A stretch of DNA of 16,470 nucleotides from CAYSRC01 sp964433495 (GCA_964433495.1 CAYSRC010000048.1:1-16470); one strand, 5' to 3'. Counted from the stretch's first letter, positions 1 to 7,005 are shown. Made by a program: numbers and translations. Notes: generated from the letters alone by a model not told the origin.

Positions 1-670
1 CGTTCATCTCGGGGAAGGACATGACCCCCTGCACGACGTTGCCGTGGATCATGAACGGGGGGATGCAGTAGGTGAAGCCCTTGCCGATCATAAAATCCCT
101 CGCGTAGGCGAGCACCGCCTCGTGCAGCCGCGCGATGTCGCCCAGCAGGTAGTAAAACCCGTTGCCCGAGACGCGCCCCGCGGCGTCCATGTCGATGCCG
201 TCAAGCGCCTCCATAATCTCGACATGATAGGGGATGGGATAGTCGGGCACGGCGGGCTCGCCGAAGCGCTCGACCTCGACGTTGCAGCTGTCGTCCTCGC
301 CGATGGGCACGCTGTCGTCGATGATCTGCGGGATGGTGTACATGATCTCGCGGATCTGATTTTTGAGCTCGTCCTCTTTTTTCTCAAGCTCCGCAAGCCT
401 TGCGGCCTCGGCGCCCACCTCGGCCTTGAGCTTTTCGGCCTCCTCGCGCTTTGCGGGGTCGTTTTTGCTCTGCCCCATCAGCACGCCGATCTGCTTGGAA
501 AGACGGTTGCGGTTGCTGCGCAGCCCGTCGGCCTCGCCGATGCTTGCGCGGTACTCCTTATCGAGCTCGATCACCTTGTCCACCAGCGGAAGCTTGTCGT
601 GCTGAAATTTCTTTTTTATGTTCTCCTTTACTGCGTCGGGGTTTTCCCTCAAAAATTTGATATCAAGCAT
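1..670 (-). CDS. serS: Seryl-tRNA synthetase, N-terminal part (cut by window edge)
   Basis: Charges tRNA-Ser with serine in the cytoplasm (class II aminoacyl-tRNA synthetase). The visible 223 residues begin MLDIKFLRENPD and run through a charged heptad-rich stretch (about residues 28-105), the antiparallel coiled-coil arm that binds the tRNA long variable arm, then into the start of the catalytic core with HVEIMEALDGIDMDAA and GNGFYYLLGDIARLHEAV. These are strongly SerS-like. The ATG at 668-670 follows a GAGGAG Shine-Dalgarno site, and no better upstream start is evident. The rest of the gene, including class II motifs 2 and 3, lies beyond position 1. It lies downstream of parB on the same strand with a 282-bp gap, so it may have its own promoter. 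I saw no T-box motif in that gap. Confidence 0.95.
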   Translation of the reverse strand, partial: MLDIKFLRENPDAVKENIKKKFQHDKLPLVDKVIELDKEYRASIGEADGLRSNRNRLSKQIGVLMGQSKNDPAKREEAEKLKAEVGAEAARLAELEKKEDELKNQIREIMYTIPQIIDDSVPIGEDDSCNVEVERFGEPAVPDYPIPYHVEIMEALDGIDMDAAGRVSGNGFYYLLGDIARLHEAVLAYARDFMIGKGFTYCIPPFMIHGNVVQGVMSFPEMN

Positions 671-852
671 TTTTGTCACTCCTCAAAGCCGTTGGATTGA
701 ATTTTCGGTTTTATTCTCTTAAAACGGTCGGCGCCTCTTTGGTCGGTTGTTTTTGCGCGGCGGGGCGGGGGATATCGCGCCCGAACGCCTGCGCCGACCT
801 GCGGCGGCCGCAGTATCATAAAAGCGGGTTGTCATCCGCCGTGTCGGTGATT

Positions 853-887
853 TTTTGGGTGTGCGGATGCATAGCTGCACCCCAAAA
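853..887. repeat. Imperfect stem-loop between parB and serS
   Basis: The arms TTTTGGGTGTGC (853-864) and GCACCCCAAAA (877-887) are complementary apart from one bulge. It sits about 65 bp after the parB stop. On the minus strand the stem is followed by A residues rather than U, so it is not a classic intrinsic terminator; transcript end or mRNA stabiliser is possible. The rest of the 671-952 gap shows no gene. Confidence 0.35.
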
Positions 888-952
888 CGCCGAACGCCGG
901 GGGCGCTGTGCAGACACTGTCCGATTTAGTTGTATTTGTATACAGCCCCGCT

Positions 953-1810
953 CTACTCGTTTCCGCCGAGCTTGTTTGCAAACTCGAGCAGCTGCTCTCG
1001 GGAGTAAAAGTCGACCGAGAGGGTGCCCTTGCCGTCCTTGTAGCTGACGCGCACCTCGACGCCCAGCGCGTCGCGCAGCGACAGCGCGACCTCGGCGGCA
1101 ATCGCCTCCTGCGGCTTGGGCAGCTTTATGCGCTGCTGCCGCATCGGGTTGGCGCACAGCTTTTCGGCCTCGCGCACCGTGAGGTTTTCGTCCACGATGC
1201 GCTGTGCCACCCTGCTGCGCATACCCTCGTCCGCGACCGAAAGCACCGCCTTCGCGTGGCCCGTCGAGAGCTTGCCGCTTTTCACCAGCTCAAGCACGTC
1301 GTCGGGCAGCGCGAGCAGCCGCAGCGCGTTCGCCACCGCCGAGCGCGAGCGCCCGATTGCCGAGGCCACCTGCTCCTGTGTGTAGCCGCTCGCCTCCATA
1401 AAGCGGCGGTAGCCGAGCGCCTCGTCGATGGGGTTGAGGTCCTCGCGCTGGAGATTTTCGATGAGGGCGACGGTCATCGCCTCGACGTCGCTCAGGTTGC
1501 GCACGATTGCGGGGATGGTCGTCTTGCCGGCAAGCCTGCTCGCACGCCAGCGGCGCTCGCCCGCGACGATGCGGTAGCCGCCCGAGGGAAGCGGGCGGAC
1601 GAGAATGGGCTGAAGGACGCCGTGCTGGGTTATCGAGCCCGCGAGCTCGGCGAGCGCCTCGTCGTCAAACAGCTGACGCGGCTGCTCGCGGTCGGGCTGT
1701 ATGTCGGATATGCTGAGCTCGCTTGCCTCGTTGGCAAGGCCTCCTTCGGGGCCGTTGTCCAAAAACAGGGCGTCAAGCCCCTTGCCGAGGCCGCCCGTTT
1801 TCTTTGCCAT
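953..1810 (-). CDS. parB: Chromosome-partitioning protein ParB (Spo0J)
   Basis: CTP-dependent DNA clamp that loads at parS, spreads, recruits SMC and stimulates ParA. It is 285 residues, a normal family length. In order: the N-terminal ParA-contact motif GLGKGLDALF (7-16), the ParB-N nucleotide-binding domain with the arginine box GERRWRA (84-90) and ENLQREDLNPIDEA (118-131), then a helix-turn-helix YTQEQVASAIGRSRSAVANAL (about 143-163) that should read parS, and a C-terminal dimerisation region. Its ATG shares one base with the parA stop codon (TGATG at 1808-1812), so the two are translationally coupled in one operon. Two parS sites lie just upstream of parA. The product may be Noc rather than Spo0J if a second paralogue exists elsewhere, but direct pairing with parA favours ParB. 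Confidence 0.96.
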   Translation of the reverse strand: MAKKTGGLGKGLDALFLDNGPEGGLANEASELSISDIQPDREQPRQLFDDEALAELAGSITQHGVLQPILVRPLPSGGYRIVAGERRWRASRLAGKTTIPAIVRNLSDVEAMTVALIENLQREDLNPIDEALGYRRFMEASGYTQEQVASAIGRSRSAVANALRLLALPDDVLELVKSGKLSTGHAKAVLSVADEGMRSRVAQRIVDENLTVREAEKLCANPMRQQRIKLPKPQEAIAAEVALSLRDALGVEVRVSYKDGKGTLSVDFYSREQLLEFANKLGGNE

Positions 1811-2592
1811 CAGTCATCACCCCCGGGTCTGCGGTTGTTGCTCAAAAGCTCCTCGGCAAGCCTGTCGTATGCCTCCGAGCCCTTTGAGCCCGAGTCGTAG
1901 TATTTTATCGGCTTCCCGAAGCTGGGCGCCTCGGAGACGCGGATGTTTCGCGGGATCGCGGTGCTGTACACCTTGCCGGGGAAGAACCGCTTGACCTCCT
2001 CGACGACCTGAACCGTCAGGTTGAGCCTGCTGTCAAACATCGTGATCAGAACGCCCTCGAGGTCGATGTTAGGGTTGTACCGCTTTTTGACCTGCCGCAC
2101 CGTCGACATCAGCTGAGAAAGCCCCTCGAGCGCGTAGTATTCGCACTGCACCGGGATGAGGATGGTGTCCGCGGCGTTGAGGCCGTTGAGCGTCAGCAGC
2201 CCAAGCGAGGGGGGACAATCGAGCAGGATGAAGTCGTACCACTGCTTGCTCGAGAGGATCGCGTCCCGCAGGCGAAATTCGCGCCGCTCGAGCCCGACCA
2301 GCTCGAGCTCGGCCCCCGCAAGGTCGAGGCTGGAGGGGACAAGGTCGACCCCGGTGTAGTAGGTCTCTGTGGTCACCTCGCGGATGGAGGCGGTGCCGAG
2401 GATGAGGTCGTAGGACGAGCCCTTCAGCGACCGCTTGTTGACACCGTAGCCGCTTGTCGCGTTGCCCTGCGGGTCGATGTCCACAAGCAGGATCTTTTTG
2501 CCGAGCGCGCCGAGCGCCGCGGCGAGGTTGACGGCGGTGGTCGTTTTGCCGACGCCGCCCTTTTGGTTGGTGATTGCAATAATCTTTCCCAT
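1810..2592 (-). CDS. parA: Chromosome-partitioning ATPase ParA (Soj)
   Basis: Deviant Walker-type ATPase that dimerises on nucleoid DNA with ATP and moves or segregates ParB-parS complexes; Soj also modulates DnaA in Bacillus. The 260-residue protein starts MGKIIAITNQ, with the deviant Walker A motif KGGVGKTT at 11-18 (including the signature lysine K11), the switch region DIDPQGN (38-44), and Walker B FILLDCPPSL (121-130). The ATG at 2590-2592 is chosen because the ATPase fold begins directly there and an AGAGGA Shine-Dalgarno site precedes it. An in-frame extension upstream would translate through both parS palindromes and is unlikely. It is the first gene of the operon parA-parB (possibly -serS), with promoter at 2685-2713. 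Confidence 0.97.
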   Translation of the reverse strand: MGKIIAITNQKGGVGKTTTAVNLAAALGALGKKILLVDIDPQGNATSGYGVNKRSLKGSSYDLILGTASIREVTTETYYTGVDLVPSSLDLAGAELELVGLERREFRLRDAILSSKQWYDFILLDCPPSLGLLTLNGLNAADTILIPVQCEYYALEGLSQLMSTVRQVKKRYNPNIDLEGVLITMFDSRLNLTVQVVEEVKRFFPGKVYSTAIPRNIRVSEAPSFGKPIKYYDSGSKGSEAYDRLAEELLSNNRRPGGDD

Positions 2593-2607
2593 TACATTCC
2601 TCTTTAT

Positions 2608-2623
2608 TGTTCCACGTGGAACA
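2608..2623. promoter_or_regulatory. parS: parS site 1
   Basis: TGTTCCACGTGGAACA is a perfect 16-bp palindrome. It differs at one base from the Bacillus subtilis parS consensus TGTTCCACGTGAAACA (established knowledge). It lies 16 bp upstream of the parA start, in the transcribed leader. Confidence 0.95.
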
Positions 2624-2644
2624 CAGTTTATGCGGGCTTTCACA

Positions 2645-2660
2645 TGTTCCACGTGGAACA
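2645..2660. promoter_or_regulatory. parS: parS site 2
   Basis: A second perfect TGTTCCACGTGGAACA, extending to a 20-bp palindrome at 2643-2662. It is centred 37 bp from the first copy and lies between the parA -10 element and parS site 1. ParB loaded here could both mark the origin region and repress its own operon (inference). Confidence 0.95.
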
Positions 2661-2684
2661 TGCGCGGGCCCGACGACATCTACT

Positions 2685-2713
2685 ATAATATAATAAAACA
2701 GATAAAAAGTAAA
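2685..2713 (-). promoter_or_regulatory. Predicted sigma-A promoter of parAB
   Basis: On the minus strand: -35 TTTACT (2708-2713), 17-nt spacer, -10 TATTAT (2685-2690), start of transcription near 2678. The leader of about 85 nt contains both parS palindromes. The AT-rich patch stands out from GC-rich surroundings. Confidence 0.7.
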
Positions 2714-2906
2714 TGCCGTGTTGCAGACAAACGGACAGATTGGGTCAAAAGATGCCGCAGGGCGCATCAAAATGTGCCGGCGGAGCGGAAAGGCGGTAAC
2801 GCCTGCCGGGACGGCGCGGATTTTGGGGAAGGGGCATCAGAAGATTTCGCGATAGGGGAATGTCCTGCCGCGGCGGAAGATAAAGGGAAGACCTGTAAAA
2901 AGACGG
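2714..2906. other. Intergenic segment without a recognisable gene
   Basis: This stretch between the divergent parAB and alcohol dehydrogenase transcripts shows no ORF with a Shine-Dalgarno site and no RNA family I recognise. The usual clostridial neighbours upstream of parA (rsmG, mnmG, noc) are absent here. Confidence 0.5.
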
Positions 2907-2935
2907 TTTAAAAAAACGCGTTTTGGGTTTATACT
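2907..2935 (+). promoter_or_regulatory. Predicted promoter of the Fe-alcohol dehydrogenase gene
   Basis: -35 TTTAAA (2907-2912), 17-nt spacer, -10 TATACT (2930-2935), start near 2942. The spacer holds the palindrome AAAACGCGTTTT (2913-2924), placed where an operator could lie. The leader is about 120 nt. Confidence 0.5.
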
Positions 2936-3062
2936 TAAAGACAGAGGCGGACGGCGACGCGGCGCAACGACCGGAGCTGTCGCGCACCCGCAAACAAACC
3001 CGGACGCTTAAAGGGCAATTCCGTGCCGAAAGAGCGCCCGCACGAGACAAGGGGGAGAAACC

Positions 3063-4214
3063 ATGCTGTTTGATTTTAGCATACCGGTGAAGACGATTAG
3101 CGGCGAGGGCTGCGTCGTCAAAAACAGCGGCAGGCTGCGTGAGCTGGGCCGCCGCGCGCTGATTGTCACGGGCGCAAGCTCGGCCAAAAGGTCGGGCGCG
3201 CTTGACGACGTGACGGCGGCGCTCGACAAAGAGGGGATAGCGTACGAGGTATTTGACGGCATAAAGGCAAACCCGCGCCTTTCCGACTGCATGGCGGCGG
3301 GGGAGAGGGCAAAGCGCACCCGCGCCGAGTTTATCATCGGCATCGGCGGCGGCTCGGCGCTCGACGGCGCGCGCGCCGCAGCGGTGTACGCCGCGGGGGA
3401 GTACGACAGGCCCGGGGACATCTACGCCGACTTTTCAAAAACGCTGCCGCTCGTCTGCGTGGGCACAACGGCGGGCACCGGCAGCGAGGTGGACGGCAGC
3501 TCGGTGCTGAGCGCGGACGATACCGGCTTAAAAAAATCGATCTCGGGCAAGCACCTGTACGCAAAATACGCCTTTTGCGACTACCGCTACACCATGTCGA
3601 TGGGGCTGCGCGGCACCGTCAGCACCGGCCTCGACGCGCTGTGTCACGCGCTCGAGAGCTGGCTGTCAAAGGCGCAGACCGAGCCGGTGGTGTGCATGTC
3701 ACGCCGTGCGGTCGAGCTGTTGTTTCCGTGGCTTGAGAGGATGGCCGGCGGCCGGTTTGAGCCCGATTGTGCCGACATGCGCCGCGACATGTACTATGGC
3801 TCGCTGTGGGCGGGTCTGTCGATCGGCCTTGTGGGGACGGGTTTCCCGCACCCGATGGGGTACCCCCTCACCGAGCTCGGCGGCCTGCCCCATGGCATTG
3901 CGTGCGCCGTGTGGGAGAGGGCGTTTGTCGAACACTCCCTCAAAAACTGCTCGGCGGCCGACAGGCGGATGCTTGACGCGGCGGTGGGAGGCGTCGAGCG
4001 ACTGTACGACGTCCTCGGGCGGCTGACCGCCAACGACCTCTCGATCTCGCAGCAGACGGTGAAGGCGATCGGCGACAGACTGTCGACGGCGGCAAACACC
4101 CGCAGGACCCTCGGCAGCTTTGGGCCGTCGGACGGCGAGGCGATTGCAAGCGGGCTGTTTTTAAAGCCGGGGCAGCAGGAAGCGGTCAAGGGCGGCTGGC
4201 TGTTCGGCGAATAG
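3063..4214 (+). CDS. Iron-containing (group III) alcohol dehydrogenase
   Basis: NAD(P)-dependent oxidoreductase interconverting alcohols and aldehydes or ketones; substrate unknown. It is 383 residues, usual for the family. The N-terminal nucleotide-binding half carries the GGGS loop (GIGGGSALD, 93-101) and TTAGTGSEV (135-143). The C-terminal metal domain has D191 and H195 (GLDALCHALESW), H263 (GFPHPMGYPL) and H277 (GLPHG), the four metal ligands at the spacing of the family. Position 267, histidine in E. coli FucO, is tyrosine, which points to the PHPMGY subclass rather than FucO/DhaT themselves. The start ATG follows GGGGGAGAAACC. It is a single-gene unit, transcribed away from parAB. A role in fermentative NADH disposal is inference. 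Confidence 0.93.
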   Translation: MLFDFSIPVKTISGEGCVVKNSGRLRELGRRALIVTGASSAKRSGALDDVTAALDKEGIAYEVFDGIKANPRLSDCMAAGERAKRTRAEFIIGIGGGSALDGARAAAVYAAGEYDRPGDIYADFSKTLPLVCVGTTAGTGSEVDGSSVLSADDTGLKKSISGKHLYAKYAFCDYRYTMSMGLRGTVSTGLDALCHALESWLSKAQTEPVVCMSRRAVELLFPWLERMAGGRFEPDCADMRRDMYYGSLWAGLSIGLVGTGFPHPMGYPLTELGGLPHGIACAVWERAFVEHSLKNCSAADRRMLDAAVGGVERLYDVLGRLTANDLSISQQTVKAIGDRLSTAANTRRTLGSFGPSDGEAIASGLFLKPGQQEAVKGGWLFGE

Positions 4215-4216
4215 GC

Positions 4217-4278
4217 GGGGATCATCGGGGTTGGCCATATCCCGCATTCAATTAAACCGCTTGCCGCGTATGATCCCC
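4217..4278. repeat. Inverted repeat downstream of the alcohol dehydrogenase
   Basis: GGGGATCAT (4217-4225) and ATGATCCCC (4270-4278) are perfect complements with a 44-nt loop, starting 3 bp after the stop codon. No U-tract follows, so its role as a terminator is doubtful; it may protect the 3' end of the transcript. Confidence 0.4.
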
Positions 4279-4375
4279 CAAAAGCGGGGTATGATTCGGG
4301 AGAGATGAGTCCGCATTTTTTGCCGCGAACAGAGGACAAAAAAGCAATCGGGAATAAATTTTTATCCAAAAGGCA

Positions 4376-4409
4376 GCACACCCGCCGCATGTTTTTGCGG
4401 CGGGTGTGC
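4376..4409. terminator. Perfect 14-bp stem-loop, possible terminator
   Basis: GCACACCCGCCGCA (4376-4389) pairs exactly with 4396-4409 around a TGTTTT loop. On the minus strand the stem is followed by TGCCTTTT; on the plus strand a T-run comes only further on. It is the strongest hairpin in the 4215-4664 gap, which otherwise holds no gene. Confidence 0.5.
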
Positions 4410-4543
4410 GCAGTTAAGCGCGCTTTTGCGGCGTTTCGGTTTTTTGTGCCCATGCCGTTTTTTTACCGCAAAGGGGCGGAGCGGAAAGATACCCGCAAAG
4501 CGGATATTCCGAATGCCCGAATCAGCGGCTCACAGCACCTGTT

Positions 4544-4568
4544 CCGCGGCGCGGAAAGCTCGCCGCGG
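4544..4568. repeat. 8-bp GC-rich inverted repeat before the sigma gene
   Basis: CCGCGGCG (4544-4551) and CGCCGCGG (4561-4568), loop of 9 nt, followed by an A-rich run. No clear promoter is visible between here and the sigma gene start. Confidence 0.3.
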
Positions 4569-4664
4569 GACAAAAAAAATAAAGATAAAGACGGCGCGAC
4601 CGCCGGCAGCATTCGGTGTCTTTAAGGGTGAGGCGCTTTAAAAACAGAATTGGGGGGAAGCAAA

Positions 4665-5225
4665 ATGCAGGACGAACAGATCGTCGAGTTGTTCACGCGT
4701 CGAAACGAGCGCGCGCTCAGCGAAAGCGCAAAAAAATACGGCGGATACTGCCGCCGCATTGCGGACAACATACTCGGCATCCGAGAGGACAGCGAGGAGT
4801 GCGTAAACGACGCCTACATGAAGGCGTGGCAGAGCATCCCGCCGCAGCGGCCGGACAACCTCGGCGGATACCTCGGCAGGATAACGAGGAACCTCGCGCT
4901 GAACAGGTACCGAAAAAACAGGGCGCAAAAGCGGGGAGGGGGCAGGACCGACGCCGCCCTCGACGAGCTCGCCGATTGTCTGCCCGACAGCGGGGGGACA
5001 GAAAAAGCGACAGATGACGCTGAACTTGGGCGGCTCATCAACCGATTTGTGTCCGAGATGCCGAAAAAGGCGAGAATCATCTTTTTAAAGCGGTACTGGT
5101 ACCTGTACAGCGTCGGGGAGATCGCAAAGAGCATGGGCGCGGGCGAGAGCATGATAAAGTCGTCGCTCATGCGGCAGCGCAAAAAACTTAAGGACTTTTT
5201 GCAGAGGGAGGGCATTGAGCTGTGA
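4665..5225 (+). CDS. ECF-type RNA polymerase sigma factor
   Basis: A sigma-70 family factor of the small extracytoplasmic-function type that would direct RNA polymerase to a specific promoter set. The 186 residues contain region 2 (about 20-92; NDAYMKAWQSIPPQRPDNLGGYLGRITRN, with basic RYRKNRAQKR after it) and region 4 (about 128-180; MPKKARIIFLKRYWYLYSVGEIAKSMGAGESMIKSSLMRQRKKL), a helix-turn-helix for -35 recognition. There is no region 1.1 or 3. The ATG at 4665 is chosen because a GGGGGG-AAG Shine-Dalgarno site (4652-4660) lies just upstream; a TTG at 4650 would consume that site. The stop overlaps the next gene by 4 bp, pairing it with an anti-sigma-like protein. The signal and regulon are not shown by the sequence. 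Confidence 0.9.
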   Translation: MQDEQIVELFTRRNERALSESAKKYGGYCRRIADNILGIREDSEECVNDAYMKAWQSIPPQRPDNLGGYLGRITRNLALNRYRKNRAQKRGGGRTDAALDELADCLPDSGGTEKATDDAELGRLINRFVSEMPKKARIIFLKRYWYLYSVGEIAKSMGAGESMIKSSLMRQRKKLKDFLQREGIEL

Positions 5226-6523
5226 AACAGATGAGGATACTTGAGGCGTTGGGCGACGTCGGGCAGGCGTCGGTGCTGGAGGCGTATGAGTACGGAAGAA
5301 ACCCCGCGCCGAACAGGGCGGGGAGCAACAAACTTTTGAGGGCAGCCGCGCCGAAGGGGGACGGAACGACAAAGCTTTTGCGAATTGCAGCGGCGGCCGT
5401 CGCGGCGGCAGCGGTTTTGGGGTGTGCGCTGCTTGTGCCGGGCATGCGCGGTCTCGATAAGCTGAACCTCAGCTGGGGTATGGGCGGCATGGGGTTTGAG
5501 GGCTACCTCGTCTGCGACATCGCTGAGCTGGGCCCGGGGCTTGAGGACGAGGGACTTGCCGAGCTGCGCGAGCTGCCGGTGTTCGAGAACCCGCTTGTCC
5601 TCGACGGGGCGTATATCGCCTCGGGCAGATGCCTTGAGGAGATGCGCGCGCAGCTGATCGAGACGGCGCGGCGGCTCGGCCTTGACGAGAGCCGCCTTGA
5701 GATCACCGACAACCGCCCGAGTGACGAATACATCGCCGAGGTGACCCAAAAGTTTGAAGATGTGGGATCAAACATCCCCGACGGATACTTTGAGCCGACC
5801 GAGGTCTGCGCCGAGCAGGACGGGGTGTCGATTTCGGTGGACATGCAGCTGACCGCAAGGGTCGAGTTTGAAAATCCGATTGAGATCCCGTCCGAGGCGG
5901 CGGGCGATATCTATGAGCCGGACGGCGCGCAGCGCATAGGCGAGTACCTCTGTGAAACCTACCCCGAATGGGCGGGCGCAAAAGAGGCCGCGGTGTGCGT
6001 GACGGGCGGCGACCGAAGCTACGACGGCGAGAGGCTGTCGGGGTATCAGCTTGCGCTGTATGAGCGGAGCGGCGGTGCGGCAGACCGCCTTGTGAACAGC
6101 GAGCTGAAAAAAACCGTTGCCTATTTTGACGAGGCAGGCAGGGTGTACATGCTGCGGTTTTATTCCCTCGGCGGCAGCTACGGGTCGGCAAACTATCCGA
6201 TTATATCGCAGGACGAGGCGCGGGAACTGCTGGAGAGCGGGCGGTATCTCACCTCGGCGCCGTGCGGCTACGCCGATTCAAAGGGCGCGGAGAGGTGCGA
6301 GCTTGTATACCGCAGCGGGCGATATGAGGGATACATTATCCCGTACTACCGCTTTTACGCCGAGATATCCGGGTTTGGGGAAGCGCCGGGGGTTAAATGC
6401 TACGCCGCCTATTACGTCCCGGCGATTTCGCCCGATTACATCGAAAACATGCCGGAGGACGGCGTACTTCCGTTCAACGGCGGGCCGTCGGGCGTCGTGC
6501 CCGAAATGGGGTTTGGAAAATAA
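5222..6523 (+). CDS. Membrane-anchored anti-sigma-like protein with large outer domain
   Basis: Probable regulator that holds the preceding sigma factor at the membrane. The 433 residues comprise a short cytoplasmic N-terminus with the RILEALGDVGQASVLEAYEYG segment (5-25), resembling the I/L-G-x-I-D-x-x-x-I-x-E-A helix found in many clostridial sigma-binding proteins, a single membrane helix (about 53-74, alanine-rich), and a roughly 350-residue outer region rich in acidic residues and tyrosine that I do not recognise. The GTG at 5222 overlaps the sigma stop (GTGA) and has GGGAGG about 12 nt upstream; an ATG at 5231 is the alternative. The outer domain presumably senses an extracellular signal (inference). 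No protease or carbohydrate-binding motif was seen. Confidence 0.75.
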   Translation: MKQMRILEALGDVGQASVLEAYEYGRNPAPNRAGSNKLLRAAAPKGDGTTKLLRIAAAAVAAAAVLGCALLVPGMRGLDKLNLSWGMGGMGFEGYLVCDIAELGPGLEDEGLAELRELPVFENPLVLDGAYIASGRCLEEMRAQLIETARRLGLDESRLEITDNRPSDEYIAEVTQKFEDVGSNIPDGYFEPTEVCAEQDGVSISVDMQLTARVEFENPIEIPSEAAGDIYEPDGAQRIGEYLCETYPEWAGAKEAAVCVTGGDRSYDGERLSGYQLALYERSGGAADRLVNSELKKTVAYFDEAGRVYMLRFYSLGGSYGSANYPIISQDEARELLESGRYLTSAPCGYADSKGAERCELVYRSGRYEGYIIPYYRFYAEISGFGEAPGVKCYAAYYVPAISPDYIENMPEDGVLPFNGGPSGVVPEMGFGK

Positions 6524-6636
6524 AGGGTCTGATACGCCGGGTGAAGTAACAGCACGTGGGAGGCGTTTAAGCCTTAGGGATCGCTTCGAACCAAGACGCC
6601 CCTTACCGCGCAGAGTGCCTAACGGACTTACAGCGG

Positions 6637-6662
6637 CCCTCCCCCTCGCGCAGAGGGGAGGG
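6637..6662. repeat. GC-rich hairpin at the repeat-cluster edge
   Basis: CCCTCCCCCTC (6637-6647) pairs with GAGGGGAGGG (6653-6662) with one bulged base and a GCGCA loop. It lies about 110 bp after the anti-sigma gene. There is no U-tract. It may be part of the adjacent repeat element or a weak terminator. Confidence 0.5.
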
Positions 6663-6674
6663 ACGCAGCGCGGC

Positions 6675-6751
6675 GGGGGATTGTTTGCGGTGAGCTAAGA
6701 TCGAAACATAAAGCATGGTTAGCCGACAAGGCTATGCGCAAACAATCCCTC
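6675..6751 (+). repeat. 77-bp MITE-like element, copy A
   Basis: Perfect 13-bp terminal inverted repeats GGGATTGTTTGCG (6677-6689) and CGCAAACAATCCC (6737-6749) enclose an inner TAGCC/GGCTA hairpin and the conserved core GCTAAG...CATAAAG. By hand alignment it matches copy B (11520-11596, opposite strand) at 57 of 77 positions without gaps, so it belongs to a dispersed family. There is no coding capacity, so any mobility would need enzymes supplied in trans. No target-site duplication was confirmed. Confidence 0.8.
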
Positions 6752-6752
6752 A

Positions 6753-6768
6753 GTCGCACAAGTGCGAC
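6753..6768. repeat. Short perfect hairpin GTCGCAC/GTGCGAC
   Basis: A 7-bp perfect inverted repeat with a 2-nt loop, between the 77-bp element and the GGCTCCCTT half-site at 6769-6777. It is probably part of the same composite repeat. Confidence 0.5.
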
Positions 6769-6780
6769 GGCTCCCTTTGC

Positions 6781-6807
6781 ACACGCCCTGTATATTCCCG
6801 CAGGGTG
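6781..6807 (+). repeat. 27-bp direct repeat, unit 1
   Basis: It matches 6857-6883 at 25 of 27 positions (differing only at GT versus AC after CCCT). Each unit can fold as CCCTG/CAGGG or similar. It contains the TTCCCGCAGG block found again on the opposite strand at 11740-11749. Confidence 0.85.
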
Positions 6808-6818
6808 TAGTCGTGCGG

Positions 6819-6845
6819 GCGAGCTTAATCGGAATGATAGCTCGC
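6819..6845. repeat. Perfect hairpin GCGAGCT/AGCTCGC
   Basis: 7-bp arms at 6819-6825 and 6839-6845 with a 13-nt loop, between the two 27-bp direct repeats. Confidence 0.6.
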
Positions 6846-6856
6846 CACTCCGCGCG

Positions 6857-6974
6857 ACACGCCCTACATATTCCCGCAGGGTGGCCGCATGTTAAAGGTA
6901 CGGACATGCGGCGCAATTCACGGCAGCATGTGAACCCGGCCGAGTGTCGTACTTTTTTACACTCGGCTGAATTC
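6857..6974 (+). repeat. Second repeat element (e2), copy A, with two 9-bp hairpins
   Basis: It begins with direct-repeat unit 2 (6857-6883). Two perfect hairpins follow: GCCGCATGT/ACATGCGGC (6884-6892, 6904-6912) and GCCGAGTGT/ACACTCGGC (6939-6947, 6959-6967). Five blocks, TTCCCGCAGG, TAAAGGTA, GTGAACC, GTGTCGTAC and GAATTC, recur in the same order and with nearly the same spacing on the minus strand at 11643-11759. It is therefore a dispersed element in at least two diverged copies. Confidence 0.75.
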
Positions 6975-7005
6975 CCGAGAGTATGGATCCCCCGCGCGCC
7001 GTACC

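Noticed and set aside
44..700. 218-codon plus-strand frame over serS
   Set aside because: It is antisense to clear SerS sequence and has no ribosome site.
671..952. T-box leader for serS
   Set aside because: No T-box sequence (GGTGG-ACCGCG type) or specifier loop arrangement was found on the minus strand.
908..1900. Long plus-strand open frame (330 codons)
   Set aside because: It is antisense to parB and the end of parA, which have unambiguous family motifs. The frame reflects GC-rich codon bias, and its translation has no recognisable domain.
2593..2679. Upstream in-frame extension of parA by 29 codons
   Set aside because: It would translate through both parS palindromes and lacks a ribosome site, and the ATPase fold starts at the ATG at 2592.
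2760..2880. Second cobalamin riboswitch before the alcohol dehydrogenase
   Set aside because: GAATGTCCTGCCGCGG near 2859 looks a little like a B12 box, but the GGTGAAA and GCCCCCGCAAC core blocks are missing.
6781..6883. CRISPR-like spacing of the two 27-bp repeats
   Set aside because: There are only two units, with a 49-nt interval that itself folds as a hairpin, no third unit and no cas genes.
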